DNA from: Actinomycetota bacterium
Lineage (GTDB): Bacteria > Actinomycetota > Thermoleophilia > Gaiellales > Gaiellaceae
NCBI GenBank assembly: GCA_019234175.1
Contig: JAFALP010000069.1
Location: 1-6,941 of the forward strand
Reading direction: 5' to 3'
DNA: 6,941 nt
The position numbers and the translations under genes are program-made. Numbering within the stretch: position 1 is the stretch's first letter; every line of letters starts with the position of its first letter. The notes beneath the pieces are model-generated. The model was not told where the DNA came from. It made no database searches and worked only from the letters and a program-made list of their open reading frames with translations. Shown in pieces: positions 1 to 6,127 of this stretch.

Positions 1-588
1 CTCCTGCGCGAGCTCGCCGCGGCCGGTTGCGAGCGCGCCGTCGTCGTCACCGGGCATCTCGCCGAGCAGGTGGAGGACCTCGTCGGAGACGGCTCCGGGT
101 TCGGCCTCGACGTGCGCACGACCCGCCAGCCCGGTGTGCTCGGGTCCGCGGACGCGGTGCGCCGTGGGCTCGACGCCGGCGCCGAGCCGCCCTGCCTCGT
201 CGTCGCCGCGGACACGGTGTTCACGCCCGGCGACATCGGCCGCTTCGTCGAGGCCGCCTCCGGCGCCGCGGGGGCGATGAGCGGCCGCCGCGACCCGCCC
301 GCCGAGCCGCCGCACCGTGCGGCGCTGAAGATCGTGAACGGCCTCGTCGTCGAGCCGGTCGACCGCGACCCGGCGAACAGGCTCGGGAGCGCACCGCTGT
401 GGGCGCTCGGCCGGGAGCTCGTCCCGTACCTCGACGGTCTCTCCGGTCCGCCCTACGAGCTGGCGGACGCGTTCGCCCACGCGATCGCCGACGGCCTCGC
501 CGTCGCCGGCGTCGAGATCGGAAGGACGCGCGACTTGACGTATCCGGAAGACTTGGTGAAGGAGAACGTTCCGTACCTGGACGCATGA
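1..588 (+). CDS. Nucleotidyltransferase (sugar-phosphate NTP transferase-like), 5' end missing
   Basis: The reading frame is open from the first base and ends at TGA 586-588, leaving 195 visible residues. An ATG at base 70 exists, but family-like sequence continues upstream of it (a Leu/Ala helix followed by the strand AVVVTGHL), so the true start lies outside the window together with the expected N-terminal glycine-rich nucleotide-binding loop. Visible landmarks, counted from base 1, are GVLGSADAVRRGL at 45-57, resembling the G-x-GTADA motif that contacts the nucleotide or sugar, and LVVAADTVF at 67-74, where D71 is in the place of the metal-binding aspartate of GT-A fold nucleotidyltransferases. 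The ending LTYPEDLVKENVPYL resembles the 'TPEDL' C-terminus common in this family. The substrate cannot be told; glucose-1-phosphate, mannose-1-phosphate and MobA/CofC-like enzymes are all possible. It overlaps the next gene by ATGA, so the two are probably translated together. Confidence 0.5.
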   Translation, partial: LLRELAAAGCERAVVVTGHLAEQVEDLVGDGSGFGLDVRTTRQPGVLGSADAVRRGLDAGAEPPCLVVAADTVFTPGDIGRFVEAASGAAGAMSGRRDPPAEPPHRAALKIVNGLVVEPVDRDPANRLGSAPLWALGRELVPYLDGLSGPPYELADAFAHAIADGLAVAGVEIGRTRDLTYPEDLVKENVPYLDA

Positions 589-938
589 GCGACTCGACGT
601 ACAACCTCTTCCAACAGGGCCGTGCGCATCTGAAGCAGGGCATGCCGGCGCAGGCGACCGTCGCGCTCGAGAAGGCGAAGAAGCGCGAGCCGGAGAAGGC
701 CTCCATCCGCGAGGCACTCGGCATCGCGTACTTCCGCATCCGCCGCTGGGAGGAGGCGGAGGCCGAGTTCCGGAAGGTGCTCGAGCTCTCGCCCGTGAAC
801 GACTACGCGCATTACGCGCTCGGTCGGACGCTCGAGAAGCAGGGACGTGCGCGCGAGGCGAACGCGCACTACAAGCTGGCGAGCTCGCTCCAGCCCGACT
901 CGGACCAGTACCGCGCGCGGATCAAAGAGCTCGACTAG
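585..938 (+). CDS. Small TPR-repeat protein, function unknown
   Basis: This 117-residue protein starts at an ATG that overlaps the preceding TGA (ATGA), which points to translational coupling; no strong Shine-Dalgarno sequence is visible. Almost the whole protein is three 34-residue tetratricopeptide repeats, at about residues 5-38, 39-72 and 73-106. Each shows the TPR pattern of a small residue at position 8 and an A-x-x-x-F/Y/L-x-x-A-L helix B (GIAYFRIRRWEEAEAEFRKV is the clearest). Proline closes each unit (EP, SP, QP). There is no signal peptide or membrane segment, so it should be cytoplasmic. TPRs are protein-binding scaffolds; the partner is unknown and the linkage to a nucleotidyltransferase does not define one. 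The stop TAG (936-938) directly abuts the stop of the convergent pilB gene. Confidence 0.88.
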   Translation: MSDSTYNLFQQGRAHLKQGMPAQATVALEKAKKREPEKASIREALGIAYFRIRRWEEAEAEFRKVLELSPVNDYAHYALGRTLEKQGRAREANAHYKLASSLQPDSDQYRARIKELD

Positions 939-2663
939 CTAACTCAGGCGGTCGCCGGTCACCCGGCGGATCTCGTCGAGCGTCGAGACGCCGGCGAGGG
1001 CGAGGCGGATGCCGTCGTGGCGGAGCGTCGACATGCCCTGCTGCACCGCCTCGGCGAAGATCTCGTCGGTCGAGCCCGACTCGATCAGCCGGCGCATGCG
1101 GCCGTTCACCGTCATGACCTCGTAGAGCGCCACGCGGCCCGAGTACCCGGTGGCGGCGCATTCGCCGCACCCGACGGCGCGATGGAGATCGTGCTCGACA
1201 TCGTCGGCGAGGCCGAGCTCGACGCGGTCCGCCTCGTCCAGCTCCGTCGGCTGCCGGCAGTACATGCACAACCGGCGCGCGAGTCGCTGCGCGACGATGC
1301 AGTTGATCGACGTGGCCAGGAGGCTTGGCTCGATGCCCATGTCGACGAGCCGCGCGATCGACGATGCGGCGTTGTGCGTGTGCAGCGTCGCCAACACCAT
1401 GTGGCCGGTCATCGCCGCCTGGACGGCGATGCGGGCCGTCTCCTCGTCGCGGATCTCCCCGACGAGGAGCACGTCCGGATCGGAGCGGAGGATCGTCCGC
1501 AGGCCGCGCGCGAACGTCAGCCCGCTCTTGGGGTTTACCTCGATCTGCGCGACGCCGCGCGTCTGGTACTCGACCGGGTCCTCGATCGTCATGAGGACGC
1601 GGTCGTCCCGGTTGAGGACGCCGAGCGCGGCGTAGAGGGTGGTCGTCTTCCCCGAGCCCGTCGGGCCGACGGTGAGGATGGCGCCGTACGGCTGCGCGAG
1701 CGCGCGTGTGAAACGCTCGGCGGCGTCCTCGCTCATGCCCAGCTCGTCGATGGAGAAGCGCAGGCCGAGGCGGTTCATCAACCGGAGCACGACCTGCTCC
1801 CCGTGCGTCGTCGGAAGGACCGCGATGCGGAGGTCCATCGGATGCTCGCCGTAGCGGACCGAGACGCGCCCGTCCTGGGGCGCCCGACGCTCGGCGATGT
1901 CGAGCTCCGCCATGATCTTCAAGCGCGTGACGACAGCGGATCGCATCCCCTTGGGGATGACGGTGAGCGTCCGCATCATCCCATCGACGCGGGCGCGGAC
2001 GACCATCTCCTTCGCCTCGGGCTCGAAATGGATGTCGGATGCGCGCTCCTCGATCGCCCGCGCGATCACCGCGTTCACGAGGTTGATGGCCGGCGCGGCC
2101 GCTTCCTCGCCGACGACGTTCTCGAGGCCCTCGTCGTCGTCGGCGCCGTCGTTCGCGATCACGTCGATGCTCGTGCGATAGGCGCGGTTGAGCGCCAGCG
2201 TGAGCTCGGCCGAGGTCGTGACCGCGAGACGGATGTTGAGCCCGAGCGCCAGCCGCAGATCGTCGGAGGCGACGACATTCGTCGGGTCGACGACGGCGAC
2301 GTGGACGAGCTCCGGGGTGATGAATCGAAACGGGAGCGCGATGTATCGCCGCGCGAACTTCTCCGGCAGAAGCGCCGCGGCGGCGGGGTCGATCTGCGCC
2401 GCGGTCATGTCGACGTAGTCGAGGCCGTGCTGCTCGGCCAGGAGCCGCGCCACTGCCGCCGGCTTCACCCAGCCCTGCGAGACGACGATCTCGCCGAGGC
2501 GGCGCCCCGTCGCCTCGCGGTCGGAGAGCGCCCACTCGAGCTGCTCGACGGTGATCAGCCGCTCGCGGAGCAGCAGCGAGCCGAGCGGCACGCGTGCGCC
2601 CTTGTCGAATGCCTCCGCAGAGGGAAGCGGATGGGCCGTATCCGCGAGCTCCACGTCCCCCAT
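939..2663 (-). CDS. pilB: PilB/GspE-family type IV pilus assembly or type II secretion ATPase
   Basis: This complete 574-residue ATPase has a length typical of PilB/GspE. It would drive pilus extension or pseudopilus assembly as a cytoplasmic hexamer docked on the inner-membrane platform. An N-terminal MshEN-type domain occupies about residues 26-160 and carries two tandem 29-residue repeats (from 26 and from 55). The ATPase domain shows Walker A GPTGSGKT at 333-340, an Asp box around 266-294 ([15 protein letters not shown]), Walker [11 protein letters not shown] at 399-408 and a His box [14 protein letters not shown] at 419-432. A zinc tetracysteine C466-x2-C469 and C499-x2-C502 supports PilB/GspE rather than the retraction ATPase PilT. 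No pilC, pilM or pilin gene lies beside it: it is flanked by a convergent and a divergent neighbour, so it is probably monocistronic with partners elsewhere. The ATG at 2663 has no well-spaced Shine-Dalgarno sequence; translation may be leaderless, or may start at GTG codon 4. Confidence 0.95.
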   Translation of the reverse strand: MGDVELADTAHPLPSAEAFDKGARVPLGSLLLRERLITVEQLEWALSDREATGRRLGEIVVSQGWVKPAAVARLLAEQHGLDYVDMTAAQIDPAAAALLPEKFARRYIALPFRFITPELVHVAVVDPTNVVASDDLRLALGLNIRLAVTTSAELTLALNRAYRTSIDVIANDGADDDEGLENVVGEEAAAPAINLVNAVIARAIEERASDIHFEPEAKEMVVRARVDGMMRTLTVIPKGMRSAVVTRLKIMAELDIAERRAPQDGRVSVRYGEHPMDLRIAVLPTTHGEQVVLRLMNRLGLRFSIDELGMSEDAAERFTRALAQPYGAILTVGPTGSGKTTTLYAALGVLNRDDRVLMTIEDPVEYQTRGVAQIEVNPKSGLTFARGLRTILRSDPDVLLVGEIRDEETARIAVQAAMTGHMVLATLHTHNAASSIARLVDMGIEPSLLATSINCIVAQRLARRLCMYCRQPTELDEADRVELGLADDVEHDLHRAVGCGECAATGYSGRVALYEVMTVNGRMRRLIESGSTDEIFAEAVQQGMSTLRHDGIRLALAGVSTLDEIRRVTGDRLS

Positions 2664-2685
2664 ATCGGACTATGGTGCTCCCGCC
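2664..2685. promoter_or_regulatory. Candidate divergent promoter between pilB and dtd, possibly leaderless both ways
   Basis: Only 22 bases separate the two divergent start codons. On the plus strand TATGGT (2671-2676) fits the TAnnnT -10 pattern and would place a start site at about 2683-2686, at or next to the dtd ATG. On the minus strand the overlapping CATAGT (2674 down to 2669) is a weaker -10 candidate whose start site would fall about at the pilB ATG. Neither gene has a well-placed Shine-Dalgarno sequence here. No convincing -35 element is seen for either direction, so this is a suggestion only. Confidence 0.3.
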
Positions 2686-3108
2686 ATGAGGGCGGTCTGC
2701 CAGCGGGTGACCGAGGCCCGCTCCACACCAGGGGGCGCGATCGGCGGCGGCATGTGCGTCCTCCTCGGGATCGCCGCGGGCGACGACGAGCAGGACGCCG
2801 CGCGCCTCGCGGGCAAGGTCGCGCGCCTGCGCGTCTTCCCGGACGACCAGGGCCGCTTCGACCGCAGCCTCCTCGACACCGGCGGCAGCGCGCTCGTCGT
2901 CTCGCAGTTCACGCTCATCGCCGACACGGCGAAGGGGAACCGGCCGAGCTTCGCCGGGGCGGCGAGGCCGGAGCACGCCGAGCCGCTGTACGAGCGCTTC
3001 TGTGCGGAGCTCGAGTCGCTCGGCGTCCCGGTCGAGCAGGGAGTGTTCGGCGCGCACATGGCGGTCGAGCTCGTGAACGACGGCCCCGTCACGATCGTGC
3101 TCGAGTGA
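2686..3108 (+). CDS. dtd: D-aminoacyl-tRNA deacylase (Dtd)
   Basis: This 140-residue protein hydrolyses D-amino acids wrongly attached to tRNA (and, in this family, Gly-tRNA-Ala), a cytoplasmic quality-control step. The family hallmarks are intact: the N-terminal [13 protein letters not shown] at 73-77, the GNRPSF segment at 84-89 and, near the end, NDGPVT at 131-136, carrying the Gly-cisPro pair (G133-P134) that confers chiral discrimination. An in-frame extension upstream to base 2551 is open but antisense to pilB and lacks family similarity, so ATG 2686, which matches the conserved N-terminus, is the start. Between QRV and the VLLG strand it has about four residues fewer than I recall for E. 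coli Dtd, so the first beta hairpin seems shortened ([10 protein letters not shown]). No Shine-Dalgarno sequence is visible. It overlaps the next gene by GTGA. Confidence 0.95.
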   Translation: MRAVCQRVTEARSTPGGAIGGGMCVLLGIAAGDDEQDAARLAGKVARLRVFPDDQGRFDRSLLDTGGSALVVSQFTLIADTAKGNRPSFAGAARPEHAEPLYERFCAELESLGVPVEQGVFGAHMAVELVNDGPVTIVLE

Positions 3109-3830
3109 GGATCCTCGTCACCGGCGGCGCCGGCTACCTCGGCTCCGAGGTGGCGCGGCAGGCGGTGAAAGCCGGCCACGACGTCACCGCGACGCAGCTC
3201 CACACGCCGGCGCCGTTCGGGCGACCCTTCACGGTGGACCTGCGCCGGCCGTTCGAGCTGCCGGACGCCGACGTCGTCATCCACACGGCGTACGTCCAGG
3301 CCGACGCCGACATGATCGTGCGCAGCACGCGCGCGGTCGCCGCCGCCGCGCGCCGGCTCGTCCACGTGTCCACGGACCTCGTCTTCGACGGCGAGCACGC
3401 GCCGTACGACGAGGACGCCATGCCGCGTCCCGTCTCCGAGTACGGTCGCGCGAAGCTCGAGGCGGAGAGCTTCGTCCGCGACGGGCTCGTCGTCCGCACC
3501 TCGCTGCTGTACGGCCAGCCGGGCCCGCAGGAGGCGCTCGCCGCCCGCGACGACGTCGTCTTCCACGAGGACGAGATCCGCTGCCCGACGCACGTTGCCG
3601 ACCTGGCCGCCGCGCTGCTCGAGCTCGCCGCCTCCGACATGACCGGGATCCTCCACGTCGCCGGCCCCGACGCCGTCTCCCGCCTCGAGCTGGCGCGGCG
3701 CCTCGGCGCCCGCGATCCCAGGGGCGCACCCACGCCGCCGGGCCGCGCCAGGAACGTCGCCCTGGACTCCGCACGGGCCGCGAGGCTCCTGGCCACGCGC
3801 CTGCGCGGAATCCGCGAATACCAGGGCTGA
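3105..3830 (+). CDS. RmlD-like extended SDR, sugar-nucleotide reductase/epimerase family
   Basis: Starting at GTG 3105, inside the dtd stop (GTGA), this gives 241 residues beginning [13 protein letters not shown]. The glycine motif G7-x2-G10-x2-G13 is the NAD(P)-binding signature of extended short-chain dehydrogenases. The catalytic set is present: T90 in the segment VSTDLVFDG (88-96), then Y113 and K117 in YGRAK. VSTDxVFDG followed by P/Y and YGxxK is characteristic of dTDP-4-dehydrorhamnose reductase (RmlD) and related sugar-nucleotide reductases. At 241 residues it is shorter than typical RmlD (near 290), mainly through compact loops, so rhamnose synthesis should not be assumed; no other rml gene is visible. 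The long frame that continues upstream of 3105 is antisense to pilB and is not coding. It is translationally coupled to dtd, with no obvious functional link. The nearest downstream terminator is at 3868-3891. Confidence 0.85.
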   Translation: MRILVTGGAGYLGSEVARQAVKAGHDVTATQLHTPAPFGRPFTVDLRRPFELPDADVVIHTAYVQADADMIVRSTRAVAAAARRLVHVSTDLVFDGEHAPYDEDAMPRPVSEYGRAKLEAESFVRDGLVVRTSLLYGQPGPQEALAARDDVVFHEDEIRCPTHVADLAAALLELAASDMTGILHVAGPDAVSRLELARRLGARDPRGAPTPPGRARNVALDSARAARLLATRLRGIREYQG

Positions 3831-3831
3831 T

Positions 3832-3840
3832 TGCTACAAT
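3832..3840 (+). promoter_or_regulatory. Extended -10 promoter of the rimP-nusA-ylxR-infB operon
   Basis: TGCTACAAT combines a TGn extension (3832-3834) with the -10 hexamer TACAAT (3835-3840), which fits TAnnnT well and stands out in otherwise GC-rich DNA just after the preceding stop codon. No recognisable -35 hexamer lies 16-18 bases upstream, but an extended -10 can compensate. The predicted start site is near A3847, giving a leader of about 61 bases before the rimP GTG, with the terminator-like hairpin inside it. Confidence 0.6.
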
Positions 3841-3847
3841 CGCTTCA

Positions 3848-3872
3848 CCATTTCACCGGCTTTTCGGAATGG
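3848..3872 (+). promoter_or_regulatory. Possible antiterminator hairpin competing with the rimP-leader terminator
   Basis: CCATTTC (3848-3854) can pair with GGAATGG (3866-3872): seven pairs including one U-G wobble, around an 11-base loop. The right arm includes five bases (3868-3872) that form the 5' arm of the terminator, so the two hairpins exclude each other. The left arm lies at the very 5' end of the predicted transcript. The terminator is more GC-rich and should be the more stable fold, so a trans factor or cotranscriptional folding would be needed to favour this one. The pairing was read by eye and no folding energy was computed. Confidence 0.35.
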
Positions 3873-3891
3873 GCCTGCGGGCCCATTTTTT
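3868..3891 (+). terminator. Intrinsic terminator in the rimP leader (putative attenuator)
   Basis: Arms AATGGGCC (3868-3875) and GGCCCATT (3880-3887) form a perfect eight-pair stem with the four-base loop TGCG, and T3886-T3891 give a run of six Ts. No matching T-run exists for the minus strand, so it acts only in the plus direction. It could end the dtd-SDR transcript, but the promoter-like TGCTACAAT lies between that gene's stop and this hairpin, and the rimP ribosome binding site begins six bases after it. Premature terminators ahead of rimP are known as the rimP-leader class in gammaproteobacteria. Reading it here as an attenuator is inference from the layout. Confidence 0.85.
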
Positions 3892-3896
3892 GTGAC

Positions 3897-3902
3897 AGGA
3901 GA
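3897..3902 (+). promoter_or_regulatory. Shine-Dalgarno sequence that fixes the rimP start
   Basis: AGGAGA ends five bases before GTG 3908. A nearby ATG at 3904 is in another frame, lies only one base from this sequence and opens a frame with no family similarity, so the GTG is the real start. Confidence 0.8.
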
Positions 3903-3907
3903 CATGC

Positions 3908-4324
3908 GTGGCGGACGTACGGCAGAAGGAAAAGCAGCTCGAGCAGGAGATCGGCACGCGCGTCGAGGGCAGCCTCGACGGCGTCGAGGTGCTCGCGGTC
4001 GAGCTGCAGAGCCCGGATCACTTCACCGTGTACGTCGACCACGCCGACGGCGTCGACCACGCGCTCTGCGCGCGCGTCACCGACGTCCTGCGCGACTACC
4101 TGCGCGAGTACACGGTCGACGTGTCGTCACCGGGAACGCAGCGCCCGCTGCGCAAGCCCGAGCACTTCGCCGGCGCCGTCGGGCGACGCATCAAGCTTCG
4201 GACACCGGAGCGCCGAATGAGTGGCGCACTCGTGTCCGCGGGAACGAACGGCATCACGGTCGACGAGACCGACATACCGTACGAGGACATCGTGCGGGCC
4301 AATCTGATCGACGAGAGGGTGTGA
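3908..4324 (+). CDS. rimP: Ribosome maturation factor RimP
   Basis: RimP binds the free 30S subunit and assists its late maturation in the cytoplasm. The 138-residue product starts at GTG behind a good Shine-Dalgarno sequence. The N-terminal alpha/beta domain covers about residues 10-72, with the strand FTVYVDHADGVDHALC (39-54) matching the family's 'hvYID...GV..ddC' segment. The family signature follows: VDVSSPGTQRPLRKPEHF at 70-87, with SPG at 74-76, which links to the C-terminal SH3-like barrel (about 88-138). It is slightly shorter than the usual 150 or so residues, mostly at the N-terminus. Position as the first gene before nusA is the classic arrangement and supports the call. It ends one base before the nusA start. 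Expression is probably governed by the promoter and terminator-like hairpin just upstream. Confidence 0.93.
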   Translation: MADVRQKEKQLEQEIGTRVEGSLDGVEVLAVELQSPDHFTVYVDHADGVDHALCARVTDVLRDYLREYTVDVSSPGTQRPLRKPEHFAGAVGRRIKLRTPERRMSGALVSAGTNGITVDETDIPYEDIVRANLIDERV

Positions 4325-4325
4325 C

Positions 4326-5876
4326 ATGAGCCAGGAGATCATCGAGGCCGTCCGCGAGATCGAGCGCGACAAGGGAATCGAGGAAGGCGCACTCGTCGCC
4401 GCGCTCGAGGACGCGCTCCTCGCCGCCTACAAGAAGACCCCGGGCGCGTCGCGCCATGCCACCGTCGAGATGGACGAGGCGGGCGACTTCCGCGTGTTCT
4501 CGATCGAGCTCCCCGGCGACATCGAGACGCAGCTGCTCGAAGAGGCTCGCGAGCGCAAGCTCGAGGAGCTCGAGCGGCTCGAGGAGGAGACCGGCGAGCG
4601 CCAGCACACCCTCATCTCCGACGACGACCTCGACATCGACTGGTCCGACGTCCCCGAGAACCAGGTGCAGCGCGCCGACGTGACGCCGGAGGGCTTCGGC
4701 CGCATCGCCGCGCAGACGGCGAAGCAGGTCATCCTCCAGCGCATCCGTGAAGAGGAGCGCCGGATGATGTACGACGAGTACATCGACCGCGTCACCGAGG
4801 TCGTCACCGGCATCGTCCAGCAGGCGGGCGACCGCAACAACGTGCTCGTCGACCTGGGCAAGGTCGAGGCGCTGCTGCCGCGCTCCGAGCAGGTCGACGG
4901 CGAGCGCTACGAGCAGGGCTCGCGCATCAAGGCCGTCATCACCGAGGTGCGCTCCGGCACGAAGGGCCCGCAGGTCATCCTGTCGCGCCGCGACCCCGAG
5001 CTGATCAAGACGCTGTTCGAGCTGGAGGTGCCGGAGATCGCCGACGGCCTCGTCGAGATCCGCGGCGTCGCGCGCGAGCCGGGCTACCGCTCGAAGATCG
5101 CAGTCGAGTCGCACACGCAGAGCGTCGACCCGGTCGGCGCGTGCGTGGGCCCCCGCGGATCGCGCGTGCGCATGGTCGTGTCCGAGCTCCGCGGCGAGAA
5201 GATCGACATCATCCCGTGGAACCCCGAGCCCGCGCGCTTCGTCGCAAAGGCGCTGTCGCCCGCGCGCGTCCGCGAGGTCTACCTCGACGACGACGCGAAG
5301 GAGGCGACGGTGGTCGTCCCCGACGACCAGCTCGCGCTCGCGATCGGCAAGGAGGGCATGAACGCCCGCCTCGCCGCGCGTCTCACCGGATGGAAGATCG
5401 ACATCCAGAGCGACAGCGAGTTCGCGCAGGCCGAGGCCGACGTCGCGTTCGGCGGCGGCGGCGACGAGCAGGATCTGTCCGGCCGCTGCAGCGCGATCCT
5501 GGCGAACGGCAAGCGCTGCCCGAACGCCGCGCTTCCGGGCTCCCGCTTCTGCGGCGTGCCCGCGCACCAGGCGCTGGCGCTCGAGGACGTCCCGGACGAC
5601 GTCGAGCCGGTCCGCACCGAGGACGAGCCCGAGCTGGAGGCGATCATCGCCGCACCGGAGTCGGAGAGCTTCGGCCTCGAGGGGCTGCCCGAGCCGGAGG
5701 AGACCGAGGTCGAGGACGAGGCGCCGGCCGACGCGGCCGCGACGCACGGGCCGTCGTCCAAGTCCATCGCGAAGGCGGAGGACGAGGTCGACCTCGACAC
5801 CGTCGTGCACGAGGTGGCGCCGCCGGAGGAAGTCCCGGCCGGCATTCCGGTGGAGGTCGAGGAATCGGAGGGGTAA
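4326..5876 (+). CDS. nusA: Transcription termination/antitermination factor NusA, with Cys/His and acidic C-terminal extension
   Basis: NusA binds RNA polymerase near the RNA exit channel and modulates pausing, intrinsic termination and antitermination. The 516-residue product has an N-terminal polymerase-binding domain (about 1-150, with the conserved [17 protein letters not shown] at 120-136), an S1 domain (about 152-222), KH1 ([10 protein letters not shown] at 271-280) and KH2 ([11 protein letters not shown] at 340-350). Two features go beyond the minimal protein. A very charged, probably helical stretch at 66-92 extends the N-terminal domain. After KH2 comes a cluster C388-x9-C398-x10-C409-x4-H414 that looks zinc-binding, and then an acidic, disordered tail of about 100 residues. 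GAGAGGG (4313-4319) is the likely Shine-Dalgarno sequence. The stop TAA overlaps the next ATG by one base (TAATG). Confidence 0.97.
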   Translation: MSQEIIEAVREIERDKGIEEGALVAALEDALLAAYKKTPGASRHATVEMDEAGDFRVFSIELPGDIETQLLEEARERKLEELERLEEETGERQHTLISDDDLDIDWSDVPENQVQRADVTPEGFGRIAAQTAKQVILQRIREEERRMMYDEYIDRVTEVVTGIVQQAGDRNNVLVDLGKVEALLPRSEQVDGERYEQGSRIKAVITEVRSGTKGPQVILSRRDPELIKTLFELEVPEIADGLVEIRGVAREPGYRSKIAVESHTQSVDPVGACVGPRGSRVRMVVSELRGEKIDIIPWNPEPARFVAKALSPARVREVYLDDDAKEATVVVPDDQLALAIGKEGMNARLAARLTGWKIDIQSDSEFAQAEADVAFGGGGDEQDLSGRCSAILANGKRCPNAALPGSRFCGVPAHQALALEDVPDDVEPVRTEDEPELEAIIAAPESESFGLEGLPEPEETEVEDEAPADAAATHGPSSKSIAKAEDEVDLDTVVHEVAPPEEVPAGIPVEVEESEG

Positions 5877-6119
5877 TGGCCCAGCCGCTCAGGCGCTGCG
5901 CCGGCTGCGGCCGTCGCGCGCCGCAGGACGAGCTCGTCCGCTTCGCCGTCCGCGACGGCGAGCTCGTGCCCGGCAGGACCGCTCCCGGCCGCGGTGCGTA
6001 CACGTGCCGCAGCCTCGCGTGCTTCGAGCGCGCGTCCATGCGGCGCGGCTTCGCACACGCGCTGCGCAGGCCCGTCCGGGTCGATCCCTCGCTCGCCCGC
6101 ATCTACACTGGTGAGTCGC

Positions 6120-6127
<8 letters not shown>
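5876..6127 (+). CDS. ylxR: YlxR/RnpM family RNA-binding protein (DUF448)
   Basis: This 83-residue basic protein starts at the ATG inside TAATG; GGAGGGG (5867-5873) is the Shine-Dalgarno sequence, lying in the last nusA codons. The family pattern is clear: [20 protein letters not shown] (6-25) with C8 and C11, then GRGAYTC (38-44) with C44 and C49, followed by a basic helix ([14 protein letters not shown]). In Bacillus subtilis the homologue has been described as RnpM, a modulator of RNase P. Its place between nusA and infB is the family's standard context, and no L7Ae-like gene follows, unlike in Firmicutes. It overlaps infB by eight bases, so its last codons and the infB start share sequence. 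Confidence 0.93.

Noticed and set aside
27..584. Plus-strand frame upstream of and continuous with the TPR gene
   Set aside because: It is an Arg-rich out-of-frame reading of the nucleotidyltransferase; TPR similarity begins only after ATG 585.
953..968. GC hairpin as a terminator for the TPR transcript
   Set aside because: The stem is six GC-rich pairs with no T-run and lies in pilB coding sequence; chance hairpins are common at this base composition.
922..3057. Long minus-strand frame of about 711 codons overlapping pilB and dtd
   Set aside because: It is in a different frame from the clear pilB product, with low-complexity Arg/Pro/Ala composition typical of GC-rich shadow frames.
1017..3104. 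Very long plus-strand open frame running through the pilB region into the SDR gene
   Set aside because: It is antisense to pilB, rich in Arg/Asp/Val from GC-driven codon mirroring, and has no domain similarity. Only the part from GTG 3105 is a real gene.
2670..3796. Minus-strand frames opposite dtd and the SDR gene
   Set aside because: Both plus-strand genes have intact family motifs and a coupled overlap; the minus frames show only biased composition.
3892..4329. Alternative frame over rimP starting at GTG 3892 or ATG 3904
   Set aside because: The product is Arg/Gly-rich with no family match, whereas GTG 3908 gives RimP with the right Shine-Dalgarno spacing.
4254..5810. Minus-strand frame of about 518 codons opposite nusA
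   Set aside because: It is a Leu/Asp/Arg/Val-rich mirror of nusA codons without any recognisable motif; nusA is certain on the other strand.
6104..6109. TACACT as an internal -10 element for infB
   Set aside because: It fits TAnnnT but has no TGn extension and only a poor -35 (TCGATC), and infB is already covered by the operon.
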